A DNA stretch of 7,459 nt from Acidobacteriaceae bacterium (lineage in GTDB: Bacteria > Acidobacteriota > Terriglobia > Terriglobales > Acidobacteriaceae). How positions within the stretch are numbered: position 1 is the first letter of the stretch; each line of letters starts with the position of its first letter. Below are positions 1 to 6,401 of the stretch, piece by piece. The notes below the pieces were generated by a model that was given only the letters and a program-made list of their open reading frames with translations, did no database searches and was not told the DNA's origin. The position numbers were made by a program, and so were the translations under genes. The stretch is from NCBI GenBank assembly GCA_003154055.1, contig PMCH01000126.1, positions 1 to 7,459 of the forward strand. The letters run 5' to 3'.

Positions 1-1065
1 GTTGCCCGCGATATCATGCAGGCACCGCCGCCTCCCGAGGCACGTCCCGAACGCGAAGACGCGCCCGCGCTTGCCCGCGACCTCCAAAAACTGCTCGACA
101 ATCTTGCCGGGGACGACCGGTTCGCGGGCGTCGTGCTGGTGGCCAAAGATGGCAAGCCAATCTTCCAGCAGGCTTGGGGATTCGCGGACCGCGACAAGAA
201 AATCACCAACAATCTCGATACCAGGTTTCGCCTGGGTTCCATGAACAAGATGTTTACTTCCGTAGCAATTGCGCAGTTGGTTCAGCAGGGCAAGGTCAAG
301 TACACCGACACGGTGGCCCATTTACTGCCTGACTATCCCGACAAGGACGCTGCCGCGAAGATTACCGTCCACCAGTTGCTTACCCATACTTCAGGACTGG
401 GTGATTTCTTCGGAGATGAGTTCGACAAGAAAAAAGACGAGCTGCACGGGCTGAAAGACTACCTGCAGCTGTTCGCGGGGAAGCCGCTTCAGTTCGAGCC
501 AGGCCAGAAATTCGCATACAGCAACGCGGGCATGATCGTGGCGGGATTGATCGTGGAGCGCATTTCGGGACAGAACTACTACGACTACGTGCGCGAACAC
601 ATCTACAAGCCCGCAGGCATGAACGGCAGCGATACCTTCGAGAAGTCCAAGCCGCAGCCCAACCAGTCCGTCGGGTACACGCGCACAGACGGCAAGTGGG
701 CTTCCAATTACGACTCGTTGCCGCTGATGGGCAGTTCCGCCGGAGGAGGCGACTCCACCGCCCCCGACCTGCTGAAGTTCGACCAGGCTTTACGCTCCCA
801 CAAGCTGCTGAATGCCGACCTGACGAGTACCATCACCACCGCCAAGGTTACCCCGCCCGACCAAGACGAAAAATATGCCTACGGATTCGAGGAGAGCATG
901 GTGGACGGCAAACGTGTCATCGGCCACGGTGGCGGCGCGCCTGGCATGAACGCGAATCTGGACATGTATTGGGATTCGGGCTACACCGTGATTGTGCTCT
1001 GTAACCTCGATCCTCCGATCGCCGGGCAGGTCAATCGGTACATCCGCGATCGAATCCGGCAGTGA
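1..1065 (+). CDS. Serine hydrolase, beta-lactamase/PBP-like fold (class C esterase type), 5' end outside window
   Basis: The reading frame is open to base 1, and the first ATG (base 16) has no Shine-Dalgarno site and no signal peptide after it, so the gene very likely starts upstream. Numbering from that ATG, the three active-site motifs of the beta-lactamase/penicillin-binding-protein superfamily are present. They are S75-M-N-K78 (nucleophile Ser and general-base Lys), Y168-S-N170, and H304-G-G306 in place of the KTG box. HGG at the third motif is typical of class C-like esterases and D-aminopeptidase-like 'serine hydrolases' rather than true beta-lactamases. Other family signatures are LLTHTSGL near residue 122 and a GSSAGGG stretch near residue 240. 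The C-terminus is complete, ending at TGA. Substrate cannot be predicted; ester or peptide hydrolysis in the envelope is the family expectation. It is separated from the next gene by its own downstream promoter. Confidence 0.93.
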   Translation, partial: VARDIMQAPPPPEARPEREDAPALARDLQKLLDNLAGDDRFAGVVLVAKDGKPIFQQAWGFADRDKKITNNLDTRFRLGSMNKMFTSVAIAQLVQQGKVKYTDTVAHLLPDYPDKDAAAKITVHQLLTHTSGLGDFFGDEFDKKKDELHGLKDYLQLFAGKPLQFEPGQKFAYSNAGMIVAGLIVERISGQNYYDYVREHIYKPAGMNGSDTFEKSKPQPNQSVGYTRTDGKWASNYDSLPLMGSSAGGGDSTAPDLLKFDQALRSHKLLNADLTSTITTAKVTPPDQDEKYAYGFEESMVDGKRVIGHGGGAPGMNANLDMYWDSGYTVIVLCNLDPPIAGQVNRYIRDRIRQ

Positions 1066-1067
1066 TC

Positions 1068-1094
1068 GGTCGAGCCGCCGTTCCAAGCTCGGCC
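1068..1094 (+). other. Inverted repeat just after the serine hydrolase stop
   Basis: GGTCGAGC (1068-1075) can pair with GCTCGGCC (1087-1094), giving 8 bp with one G.U pair around an 11-nt loop. It begins 3 bases after the stop codon. No T-run follows, so it does not meet the pattern of an intrinsic terminator. It could protect the mRNA 3' end or be chance in GC-rich DNA. Confidence 0.3.
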
Positions 1095-1127
1095 TCAGGG
1101 TTGGCCCGCTGGCTGTGATCTACCTCC

Positions 1128-1155
1128 TTGACGGGCTCTTCTCCCCGCATATACT
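1128..1155 (+). promoter_or_regulatory. Sigma70-type promoter for the DUF3857 gene pair
   Basis: TTGACG at 1128-1133 matches the -35 consensus at five of six positions. TATACT at 1150-1155 matches the -10 consensus at five of six. The spacer is 16 bp. Transcription would start near 1162. That gives a leader of about 60 nt to the ATG at 1221, or about 170 nt to the GTG at 1335. It lies in the gap after the serine hydrolase and points at the transglutaminase-like operon. The prediction is from consensus only. Confidence 0.6.
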
Positions 1156-1182
1156 CATGCGTTTAGCTGAAGTTACCCGACT

Positions 1183-1203
1183 GCCGGCCTGAGGGGGCCC
1201 GGC
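1183..1203 (+). other. GC-rich hairpin in the predicted 5' leader
   Basis: GCCGGCC (1183-1189) can pair with GGCCCGGC (1196-1203), giving 7 bp with one bulged C and a 6-nt loop. It sits between the predicted transcription start and the AGGAGG at 1211-1216, so it could affect access to the first Shine-Dalgarno site. No T-run follows. The GC-rich setting makes chance occurrence possible. Confidence 0.25.
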
Positions 1204-1220
1204 TACTCGGAGGAGGCGAG

Positions 1221-1334
1221 ATGCCCGCGCGCCGCACGTTCCTGTCTGTCCCCGCAGCGTGCAGTGTGCCCGCCTCTGGCAACGCCGCCGCCGTAATCCA
1301 CCCGTTGAATCAGCAATTTTTCCGGAGGGTCCCC
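1221..1334 (+). other. Optional in-frame N-terminal extension or leader of the first DUF3857 gene
   Basis: An ATG at 1221 lies 4 nt after a perfect AGGAGG (1211-1216) and is in frame with the GTG at 1335, adding 38 residues. The extension is rich in Ala, Pro and Arg and shows no recognisable domain. It would place the hydrophobic signal segment at about residues 45-60, unusually far from the N-terminus. I read the stretch as either untranslated leader or an alternative longer N-terminus. Codon third positions are GC-rich here, so coding use cannot be excluded. Confidence 0.35.
1324..1329 (+). promoter_or_regulatory. Ribosome binding site that supports the GTG start at 1335
   Basis: GGAGGG is followed by 5 nt and then GTG at 1335-1337. 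This spacing is near ideal, and the peptide that follows begins at once with a canonical signal peptide. It is the main reason for preferring 1335 over the ATG at 1221. Confidence 0.6.
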
Positions 1335-3305
1335 GTGTCCTGTTTGTGCAAGTTGGCCGTAGTGGTTTCCTTGGCGATGTGGACGTGCGCCATCCCGCAA
1401 GCGTGGGCTGGATTTCAGCCGGTCTCACCCGAGGAACTCAAGATCACGAGCGAACCCCTGGCCCCGGGAGCAGCCGCCATTATTCTCTACCGCCAGGTCG
1501 ACCGGGATGACAACGGCAAGACTTCGCATGAAGACACTTACGTCCGAATCAAGATCCTGACGGAAGAGGGGCGGAAGTACGCCGACGTCGAAATCCCTTT
1601 CCTGAAGCGAAGCGAGGACGTCGTCAACATCGGGGCTCGGACGATCAAGCCCGATGGCTCCATCGTGAACTTTGATGGCAAGGTCTTCGAAAAGACCATC
1701 GTCAAGGCGAAGGGAGTGAAGTACCTGGCGAAAACGTTCACTCTTCCCGATGTCCAGGTGGGCGGCATCATCGAGTACTACTACACCGACGACTTTCGTG
1801 AGTTCGCTCTTTTCGACTCGCATTGGATCTTGAGCGATGAACTGTTTACCAAGAGAGCCCAGTTTTCGCTCAAGCCCTACAAAAGCAGCTTCGAAAACCC
1901 TTTCCGGCTCCGCTGGACGTGGCAAAGTCTGCCACCCGGCGCCGAGCCCAAGGAGGGCCCGGATCACGTCGTCCGGATGGAGGCACGCAACATCCCGGCC
2001 TTCCAGACGGAAGATTTCATGCCGCCCGCCAATGAATTGAAATCGCGCGTGGATTTCATCTACGAAGAGGACTTCACGGGGCTGGAGCCGGACCAGTTCT
2101 GGAAGCGCATTGGAAAGAAGCGCAACGGCGCGCTGGAAGACTTTGTCGGAAAGCGTAAGGCCATGGAGGAAGCGGTGGCCCAGATCGTCTCCCCTAATGA
2201 TCCTCCCGAAGTGAAGCTGCGAAAAATCTATGACCGGGTGCAGAAGATTCGAAACACCACCTACGAGTTGCGGAAGACCGAACAGGAGGAGAAGCGCGCC
2301 AAGGAGAAGACGGCATCGAACGTCGAGGAAATTTGGAAGCGCGGCTACGGTGACGGGATGCAACTGACATGGCTTTACCTCGCCCTGGCGCGAGCCGCCG
2401 GCTTTGAAGCGTACGGGTGCTGGGTCTCCGACCGCAGGAATTACTTCTTCTTCCCCCAGACCATGCAAAGCGAGAAGTTGAATGCTAACGTCGTGCTCGT
2501 CAGGCTCAACGGTAAGGACCTCTATTTCGATCCGGGAGCGGCGTTCACCCCCTACGGCTTGCTGACCTGGTCGGAAACCGGCACGAAAGGGTTGCGGCTG
2601 GATAAGGACGGAGGCACGTGGATCCAGACCACGCTTCCCGCCAGTTCAGACTCGGCCATTGCCCGCAATGCGAAGTTGAAGCTGTCCGACACCGGCGACC
2701 TGGAAGGAAAACTGACGATTACCTATACCGGGCTAGAGGCCATGTACCGGCGGCTGGAAAACCGCAATGCCGATGAGACGGAGCGCAAGAAGTTTCTCGA
2801 AGAGCAGATCAAGGAAATGGTCCCAGTTGCCTCTGAGGTGGATTTGACCAACAAACCAGACTGGAGCAGCACGGAACCGCCCCTGGTGGCTGAATTTGAC
2901 ATCAAAATTCCTGGCTGGGCCTCGAATGCCGGCAAGCGCGCCATGGTTCCCGTCGGAATCTTCACCGCCGCCGAAAAGCGAGTCTTTGAACATGCCGACC
3001 GCGTCCATCCCGTCTATTTTGAATACCCGTACTCGAAGACGGACGATGTAACCATCGAGTTACCGCCCGGATGGCACGTCAGCAGCGTGCCAAATCCCCA
3101 GAATCAGGATGGCCACGTTGTCGTCTACAAGTTCAAAGTGGAAGACCTCAATGGGACGTTGCACGTAACGAGGACATTGAGCTTCGATGTTCTGATCCTG
3201 GAGCAGAAGTACTACACTGCGTTGCGAAAGTTTTTTCAGGTAGTGAGGACCGGAGATGACGAGCAGATTGTGTTGCAGCCCGGAACGGCGAGCGCCCTCA
3301 ACTAG
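1335..3305 (+). CDS. Exported DUF3857/transglutaminase-fold protein with degenerate catalytic site
   Basis: The product is 656 residues from the GTG at 1335, or 694 from the ATG at 1221. The GTG start gives a clean Sec signal peptide: a Lys at residue 6, a hydrophobic core at about residues 7-20, and A-W-A before the likely cut at residue 25. The mature protein follows the DUF3857, transglutaminase-like, C-terminal beta-domain plan. DUF3857 spans about residues 30-200 and the transglutaminase fold about 285-410. The last domain, near 565-650, contains TDDVTIELPPGW. In the transglutaminase core the usual GDC reads G-D-G, with Gly341 in place of the nucleophile Cys. The usual FNHA reads LNAN, with Ala384 where the His should be. 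Only the Asp of FDP (Asp399) remains. It is therefore probably non-catalytic, with a binding or scaffold role; this is inference. It is first in an operon with the intact homologue, which it overlaps. Domain limits are estimates by eye. Confidence 0.88.
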   Translation: MSCLCKLAVVVSLAMWTCAIPQAWAGFQPVSPEELKITSEPLAPGAAAIILYRQVDRDDNGKTSHEDTYVRIKILTEEGRKYADVEIPFLKRSEDVVNIGARTIKPDGSIVNFDGKVFEKTIVKAKGVKYLAKTFTLPDVQVGGIIEYYYTDDFREFALFDSHWILSDELFTKRAQFSLKPYKSSFENPFRLRWTWQSLPPGAEPKEGPDHVVRMEARNIPAFQTEDFMPPANELKSRVDFIYEEDFTGLEPDQFWKRIGKKRNGALEDFVGKRKAMEEAVAQIVSPNDPPEVKLRKIYDRVQKIRNTTYELRKTEQEEKRAKEKTASNVEEIWKRGYGDGMQLTWLYLALARAAGFEAYGCWVSDRRNYFFFPQTMQSEKLNANVVLVRLNGKDLYFDPGAAFTPYGLLTWSETGTKGLRLDKDGGTWIQTTLPASSDSAIARNAKLKLSDTGDLEGKLTITYTGLEAMYRRLENRNADETERKKFLEEQIKEMVPVASEVDLTNKPDWSSTEPPLVAEFDIKIPGWASNAGKRAMVPVGIFTAAEKRVFEHADRVHPVYFEYPYSKTDDVTIELPPGWHVSSVPNPQNQDGHVVVYKFKVEDLNGTLHVTRTLSFDVLILEQKYYTALRKFFQVVRTGDDEQIVLQPGTASALN

Positions 3306-5286
3306 GCAACTGCTGTCATTGCTTGGGGTGGCCGTTTTCCTGCTGGCCTGCGTCTCACCAGCTGCGGCAGGTGGCGATGCTCCGCAATGGATGCGCGCCC
3401 TGGTGGGTGTGCCGCTGCCTCCCTACGACGAAAAAACGGACGCAGTACTGCTCTATTCCGATACCAACGTGACCGTCCTCTCGGCCGACAAGATCAGGAC
3501 CCATGTTCGCGAGGCGTACAAGATTCTGCGGCCCAATGGTCGCCATCGGGGCACGGCCGTTGTCTACATCAACCCACAGCGGAAGATTACAAGCTTTCAT
3601 GGCTGGTGCATTCCCACGCAAGGGAAAGATTTTGAAGTGAAGGACAAGGATGCCGTGGAGGCGGCGCCCAATGTCCAAAACGGCGAATTGGTGTCCGACG
3701 TGAAGTACAAAATTCTCAGGATTCCTGCGCCTGACCCAGGCAACATCGTTGGCTACGAGTATGAGGTGGAAGAGCAGCCATTCTTCTTGCAGGACAGCTG
3801 GGAATTCCAGGAAGCGGACCCGGTACACGAGAGTCACTACACCCTGCAGCTGCCTCCCGGCTGGGAATACAAGGCTTCGTGGCTCAACTATCCTGAGGCG
3901 AAGTCCCGACTGTCCAGCAACAACCAGTGGGAATGGACCGTGGGCGACGTAAAAGGTATCCGGACAGAGGAAGAAATGCCTCCCATCGCCGGAGTGGCGG
4001 GGCGGATGCTCGTGTCGTTCTTCGCCACCGGCGGTTCCATAAAGAACGGATTTGCGGATTGGCGGAGTATGGGAAGTTGGTACTCGAAGCTGGTCAGTGG
4101 GCGGACCGAAGCCTCACCTCCGATCAAGCAGGAGGTCGGCATACTCGCCGGTTCGAAAACCACCGCACTTCTGAAAATGCAGGCCATCGCTGCATTCGTG
4201 CAGCACGACATTCGTTATGTCGCAATCGAGCTCGGAATCGGGGGCTGGCAGCCGCATCCAGCTCCGGAGGTTTACGAGCACCGCTACGGCGACTGTAAGG
4301 ACAAAGCAACGCTGGTGCGATCGATGCTCAGTGAGATCGGGATTGACTCCTACCACGTCGTGATTTATACGGAGCGGGGCGCCATTACACCTGCTACCCC
4401 AGCTCACCACGGCTTCAATCACGCAATTACTGCCATCAAGCTGCCGGACGGCCTCAGCGACCCGTCGCTGGTTGCGACGTTCCAGCACCCGAAGTGGGGG
4501 AAGATCCTGTTTTTCGATCCGACGGACGAATTGACTCCCTTTGGTCAGATCCGTGGACAACTGCAGGCCAACTACGGACTGCTGGTAACGCCCGATGGCG
4601 GCGAACTTGTCCAATTGCCGCAGCAACCATCGGCGATGAATAGTGTCCAGCGCATTGCCAGGCTGACGCTGGAGCCGGGTGGCAGATTGAAGGGAGATGT
4701 CGATGAAGTGCGACTGGGCGATCGTGCCGCAACCGAACGGTGGCGATTGCGCCTGGTCACCAAGGACGCAGACCGTATCAAGCCCATCGAGAGCCTGCTG
4801 GGCAGTTCGCTTTCGAGTTTTCGCATCACGCATGCCACCGTAACCAACCTCCAGCACACCGATCAGCCGTTTGGTTTTGCCTACTCGTTCGAGGCGGATA
4901 GCTACGCGAAGAGCGCGGGCAACCTTCTCCTGGTGCGGCCGCGCGTGCTGGGAAGCAAGTCGTCGGGCATTCTGGAAACCAAGGAGCCGAGAAAGTTCCC
5001 CATCGAATTCGATGGGCCCGCGCGCGACACGGACAGCTTCGAAATCGCGATTCCGCCGGGGTACGAAGTGGATGATCTGCCGCCTCCAGTGGACAGCGAC
5101 TACAGCTTTGCGAGTTATCACTCGAAGACAGAAGCAAAAGGCAACGCCATTCGATACACGCGAACTTTCGAAGTCAAGGAACTGAGTGTGCCCGTCGAGC
5201 GGGCCGAGGAGCTTAAGAAGTTCTATCGAATCATCGCCAGTGACGAACGGAACACGGCGGTGCTGAAGCCGGTCGTGGCCAAGTAG
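3256..5286 (+). CDS. Exported DUF3857/transglutaminase-like protein with intact Cys-His-Asp triad
   Basis: The product is 676 residues. The ATG lies inside the 3' end of the preceding gene, in another frame, with GAGG at 3244-3247 eight nt upstream, so translational coupling is likely. The N-terminus has basic residues (Arg11, Arg12, Arg17), a hydrophobic stretch at about 19-33 and A-A-A at 36-38 before a probable signal peptidase I cut. L-L-A-C ending at Cys32 is a weak lipobox, so a lipoprotein is a minor alternative. DUF3857 lies at about residues 60-215. The transglutaminase-like domain, about 305-425, has HDIRYVAIELGIGGWQPH followed by YGDC with nucleophile Cys347, then FNH with His389 and FDPT with Asp421. 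The C-terminal beta-domain starts near 590 (DTDSFEIAIPPGY). The fold is known for cysteine-protease or acyl-transfer chemistry, but the substrate of DUF3857 members is not known to me. The location is probably periplasmic or outer surface. Confidence 0.92.
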   Translation: MTSRLCCSPERRAPSTRQLLSLLGVAVFLLACVSPAAAGGDAPQWMRALVGVPLPPYDEKTDAVLLYSDTNVTVLSADKIRTHVREAYKILRPNGRHRGTAVVYINPQRKITSFHGWCIPTQGKDFEVKDKDAVEAAPNVQNGELVSDVKYKILRIPAPDPGNIVGYEYEVEEQPFFLQDSWEFQEADPVHESHYTLQLPPGWEYKASWLNYPEAKSRLSSNNQWEWTVGDVKGIRTEEEMPPIAGVAGRMLVSFFATGGSIKNGFADWRSMGSWYSKLVSGRTEASPPIKQEVGILAGSKTTALLKMQAIAAFVQHDIRYVAIELGIGGWQPHPAPEVYEHRYGDCKDKATLVRSMLSEIGIDSYHVVIYTERGAITPATPAHHGFNHAITAIKLPDGLSDPSLVATFQHPKWGKILFFDPTDELTPFGQIRGQLQANYGLLVTPDGGELVQLPQQPSAMNSVQRIARLTLEPGGRLKGDVDEVRLGDRAATERWRLRLVTKDADRIKPIESLLGSSLSSFRITHATVTNLQHTDQPFGFAYSFEADSYAKSAGNLLLVRPRVLGSKSSGILETKEPRKFPIEFDGPARDTDSFEIAIPPGYEVDDLPPPVDSDYSFASYHSKTEAKGNAIRYTRTFEVKELSVPVERAEELKKFYRIIASDERNTAVLKPVVAK

Positions 5287-5360
5287 GGTCTTTGCTCTAA
5301 CCGATTCGCAGGGAAGATCCGGCAGTCGCAAGAACTCGGCGTGCCAGCCTCGCTGACCGT

Positions 5361-5376
5361 GCCGCAAATTTGCGGC
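5361..5376. promoter_or_regulatory. Perfect 16-bp palindrome, candidate operator
   Basis: GCCGCAAATTTGCGGC reads the same on both strands with no mismatch. It sits 75 bp after the transglutaminase gene stop and 184 bp before the SDR start. The AT-rich centre flanked by GC-rich arms resembles a dimeric regulator site. Its right arm GCGGC (5372-5376) is followed after 2 nt by another GCCGC (5379-5383), so three alternating half-elements are present. As RNA it could form a 6-bp stem with an AATT loop, but no T-run follows, so a terminator is not supported. No regulator gene is in the window. Confidence 0.4.
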
Positions 5377-5450
5377 GAGCCGCTTCGCAGTTCAATGGTG
5401 TTGGCCCGGGAATAAGCACAAGGAAAGACTGGCGGGCGCCGCTCTCCAAC

Positions 5451-5478
5451 TTCAGCGCCTGTATTTGCCATGTATATT
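5451..5478 (+). promoter_or_regulatory. Possible weak promoter upstream of the SDR gene
   Basis: TATATT at 5473-5478 matches the -10 consensus at five of six positions. The best -35 at a 16-bp spacing is TTCAGC at 5451-5456, which matches only three of six. Transcription would begin near 5485, leaving a leader of about 75 nt before the SDR ATG. The gap after the preceding gene is long enough to expect an independent promoter here. Confidence 0.3.
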
Positions 5479-5482
5479 TGAC

Positions 5483-5503
5483 GCAGGTTCGTGGGGAACC
5501 TGC
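5483..5503 (+). other. Perfect 8-bp inverted repeat (hairpin) in the SDR upstream region
   Basis: GCAGGTTC (5483-5490) pairs without mismatch with GAACCTGC (5496-5503) around the 5-nt loop GTGGG. If the -10-like box at 5473-5478 is used, the hairpin would form the extreme 5' end of the mRNA, where such stems can stabilise transcripts. Alternatively it is an operator next to the promoter. No T-run follows, so it is not a standard terminator. Confidence 0.4.
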
Positions 5504-5560
5504 AACCCGCCCTGCATCTTCAGAGCCCGCTTGAAGCGCGGCCGATTCGAGAGGAAACTA

Positions 5561-6337
5561 ATGACGACGGAATTGCGAGACAAAGTTGGGATTGTGACCG
5601 GTGGCACGTCGGGTATTGGTCGTGATGCCGCCGTGCTTTTTGCCAAGGCGGGAGCCAAGGTGGTGGTCGCTGGCCGGCGCGAAGCGGAAGGAAAGGAAAC
5701 GATCGATCTGGTCCGTGCCGCGGGCGGCGAGGGCCTGTTTGTAAGGACCGACGTATCGAAAGCCGCCGACGTTCAGGCGCTCGTCCAGAAGACGGTGGAG
5801 AAGTTTGGCCGCCTGGATATCGCGTTCAACAATGCCGGGATCGAGGGGAACTGGATGCCGATCGCCGAACAGTCCGAAGAAGACTGGGACCGCACCATCG
5901 ACATCAATCTCAAAAGTGTCTGGCTTAGCCTGAAGTACCAGATTCGCCAGATGCTCAAGCAGGGTGGTGGCGGAGCCATCGTCAACATGGCGTCCGTGGC
6001 CGGCCTGATCGGTTCCGCCGGTGCCGCCACCTATTGCGCGAGCAAGCACGGTGTGATGGGCCTGACGAAAGCCGCCGCGCTGGAAAACGCGCGCAGTGGC
6101 ATTCGGGTGAACGTGGTGTGTCCTGCGGTGATCGAAACCCCGATGGGGGAGCGTCTCTTTGGCGAACCGGAGTTCAAGAAGTTCGCGCTCGGCCTTCATC
6201 CCATCGGCCGTTTTGGATCGCCCATGGAAGTCGCGCAAGCCGTCCTGTGGATGTGCTCGGACCGCGCCTCCTTCATGACCGGCCAATCCCTGGTTCTCGA
6301 TGGCGGCTTCCTGGCGGGGCCCAATTCTCCCGCCTAG
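5561..6337 (+). CDS. Short-chain dehydrogenase/reductase (SDR), classical type, FabG/glucose 1-dehydrogenase-like
   Basis: The product is 258 residues, the usual length of a classical SDR. The ATG at 5561 is chosen because GAGAGGA (5549-5555) precedes it by 5 nt and the Rossmann fold begins right away. A longer in-frame start at 5465 would add 32 residues unlike any SDR. Visible motifs are TGGTSGIG at 13-20 (dinucleotide binding), NNAG at 90-93, and the tetrad Asn116, Ser145, Tyr158 and Lys162 in YCASK. The C-terminal MTGQSLVLDGG is also typical. Gly-Arg-Arg after the second beta strand, with no Asp at that spot, suggests preference for NADP(H). It should be a cytosolic alcohol/ketone oxidoreductase. 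Substrate cannot be told: sugar, 3-oxoacyl or steroid-like substrates are all possible. It is monocistronic by spacing, or co-transcribed with the GH30 gene 64 bp downstream. Confidence 0.95.
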   Translation: MTTELRDKVGIVTGGTSGIGRDAAVLFAKAGAKVVVAGRREAEGKETIDLVRAAGGEGLFVRTDVSKAADVQALVQKTVEKFGRLDIAFNNAGIEGNWMPIAEQSEEDWDRTIDINLKSVWLSLKYQIRQMLKQGGGGAIVNMASVAGLIGSAGAATYCASKHGVMGLTKAAALENARSGIRVNVVCPAVIETPMGERLFGEPEFKKFALGLHPIGRFGSPMEVAQAVLWMCSDRASFMTGQSLVLDGGFLAGPNSPA

Positions 6338-6356
6338 CTGCGCATGGAGTGCTAAC

Positions 6357-6362
6357 TATAAT
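6357..6362 (+). promoter_or_regulatory. Consensus -10 box upstream of the GH30 gene
   Basis: TATAAT is a perfect match to the sigma70 -10 consensus and lies 19 bp after the SDR stop. No good -35 is found at 16-18 bp upstream (TAGCTG at 6335-6340 is poor) and there is no TG extension directly before it. Transcription would begin near 6369, leaving about 33 nt before the GH30 ATG. The gene may therefore be transcribed on its own as well as by read-through. Confidence 0.4.
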
Positions 6363-6388
6363 TGCGTCTCAACCGCTAGGGTTACGAC

Positions 6389-6394
6389 GAGGGG
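6389..6394 (+). promoter_or_regulatory. Ribosome binding site of the GH30 gene
   Basis: GAGGGG ends 7 nt before the ATG at 6402. The spacing is normal, and the start it selects opens directly on a twin-arginine signal, which supports the choice. Confidence 0.6.
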
Positions 6395-6401
6395 CGAATT
6401 C

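Noticed and set aside
1..60. ATG at base 16 as the true start of the serine hydrolase
   Set aside because: The frame is open upstream to the window edge, no Shine-Dalgarno site precedes it, and no signal peptide follows it.
1323..1350. Arg-Arg in the longer form of the first DUF3857 protein as a Tat signal
   Set aside because: The residues after the pair do not fit the twin-arginine consensus. The GTG start makes a normal Sec signal without them.
1425..2468. Minus-strand ORF of 347 codons opposite the first DUF3857 gene
   Set aside because: The + strand carries the signal peptide, DUF3857 and transglutaminase-fold signatures. The antisense product looks like low-information shadow sequence.
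4114..5367. Long minus-strand ORF of 417 codons opposite the second transglutaminase-like gene
   Set aside because: It lies almost entirely antisense to a gene with clear domain motifs. Its translation has no recognisable domain. Long antisense frames are common in GC-rich coding DNA.
5361..5376. Palindrome as a Rho-independent terminator of the transglutaminase operon
   Set aside because: No T-run follows on either strand, and the possible stem is only 6 bp with an AATT loop.
5465..5560. Longer SDR start adding 32 residues
   Set aside because: The added peptide is unlike SDR N-termini. The ATG at 5561 has a good Shine-Dalgarno site and places TGGTSGIG at residue 13 as usual.
5558..6286. 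Minus-strand ORF of 242 codons opposite the SDR
   Set aside because: The + strand SDR has every family motif, and the antisense frame is its codon-bias shadow.
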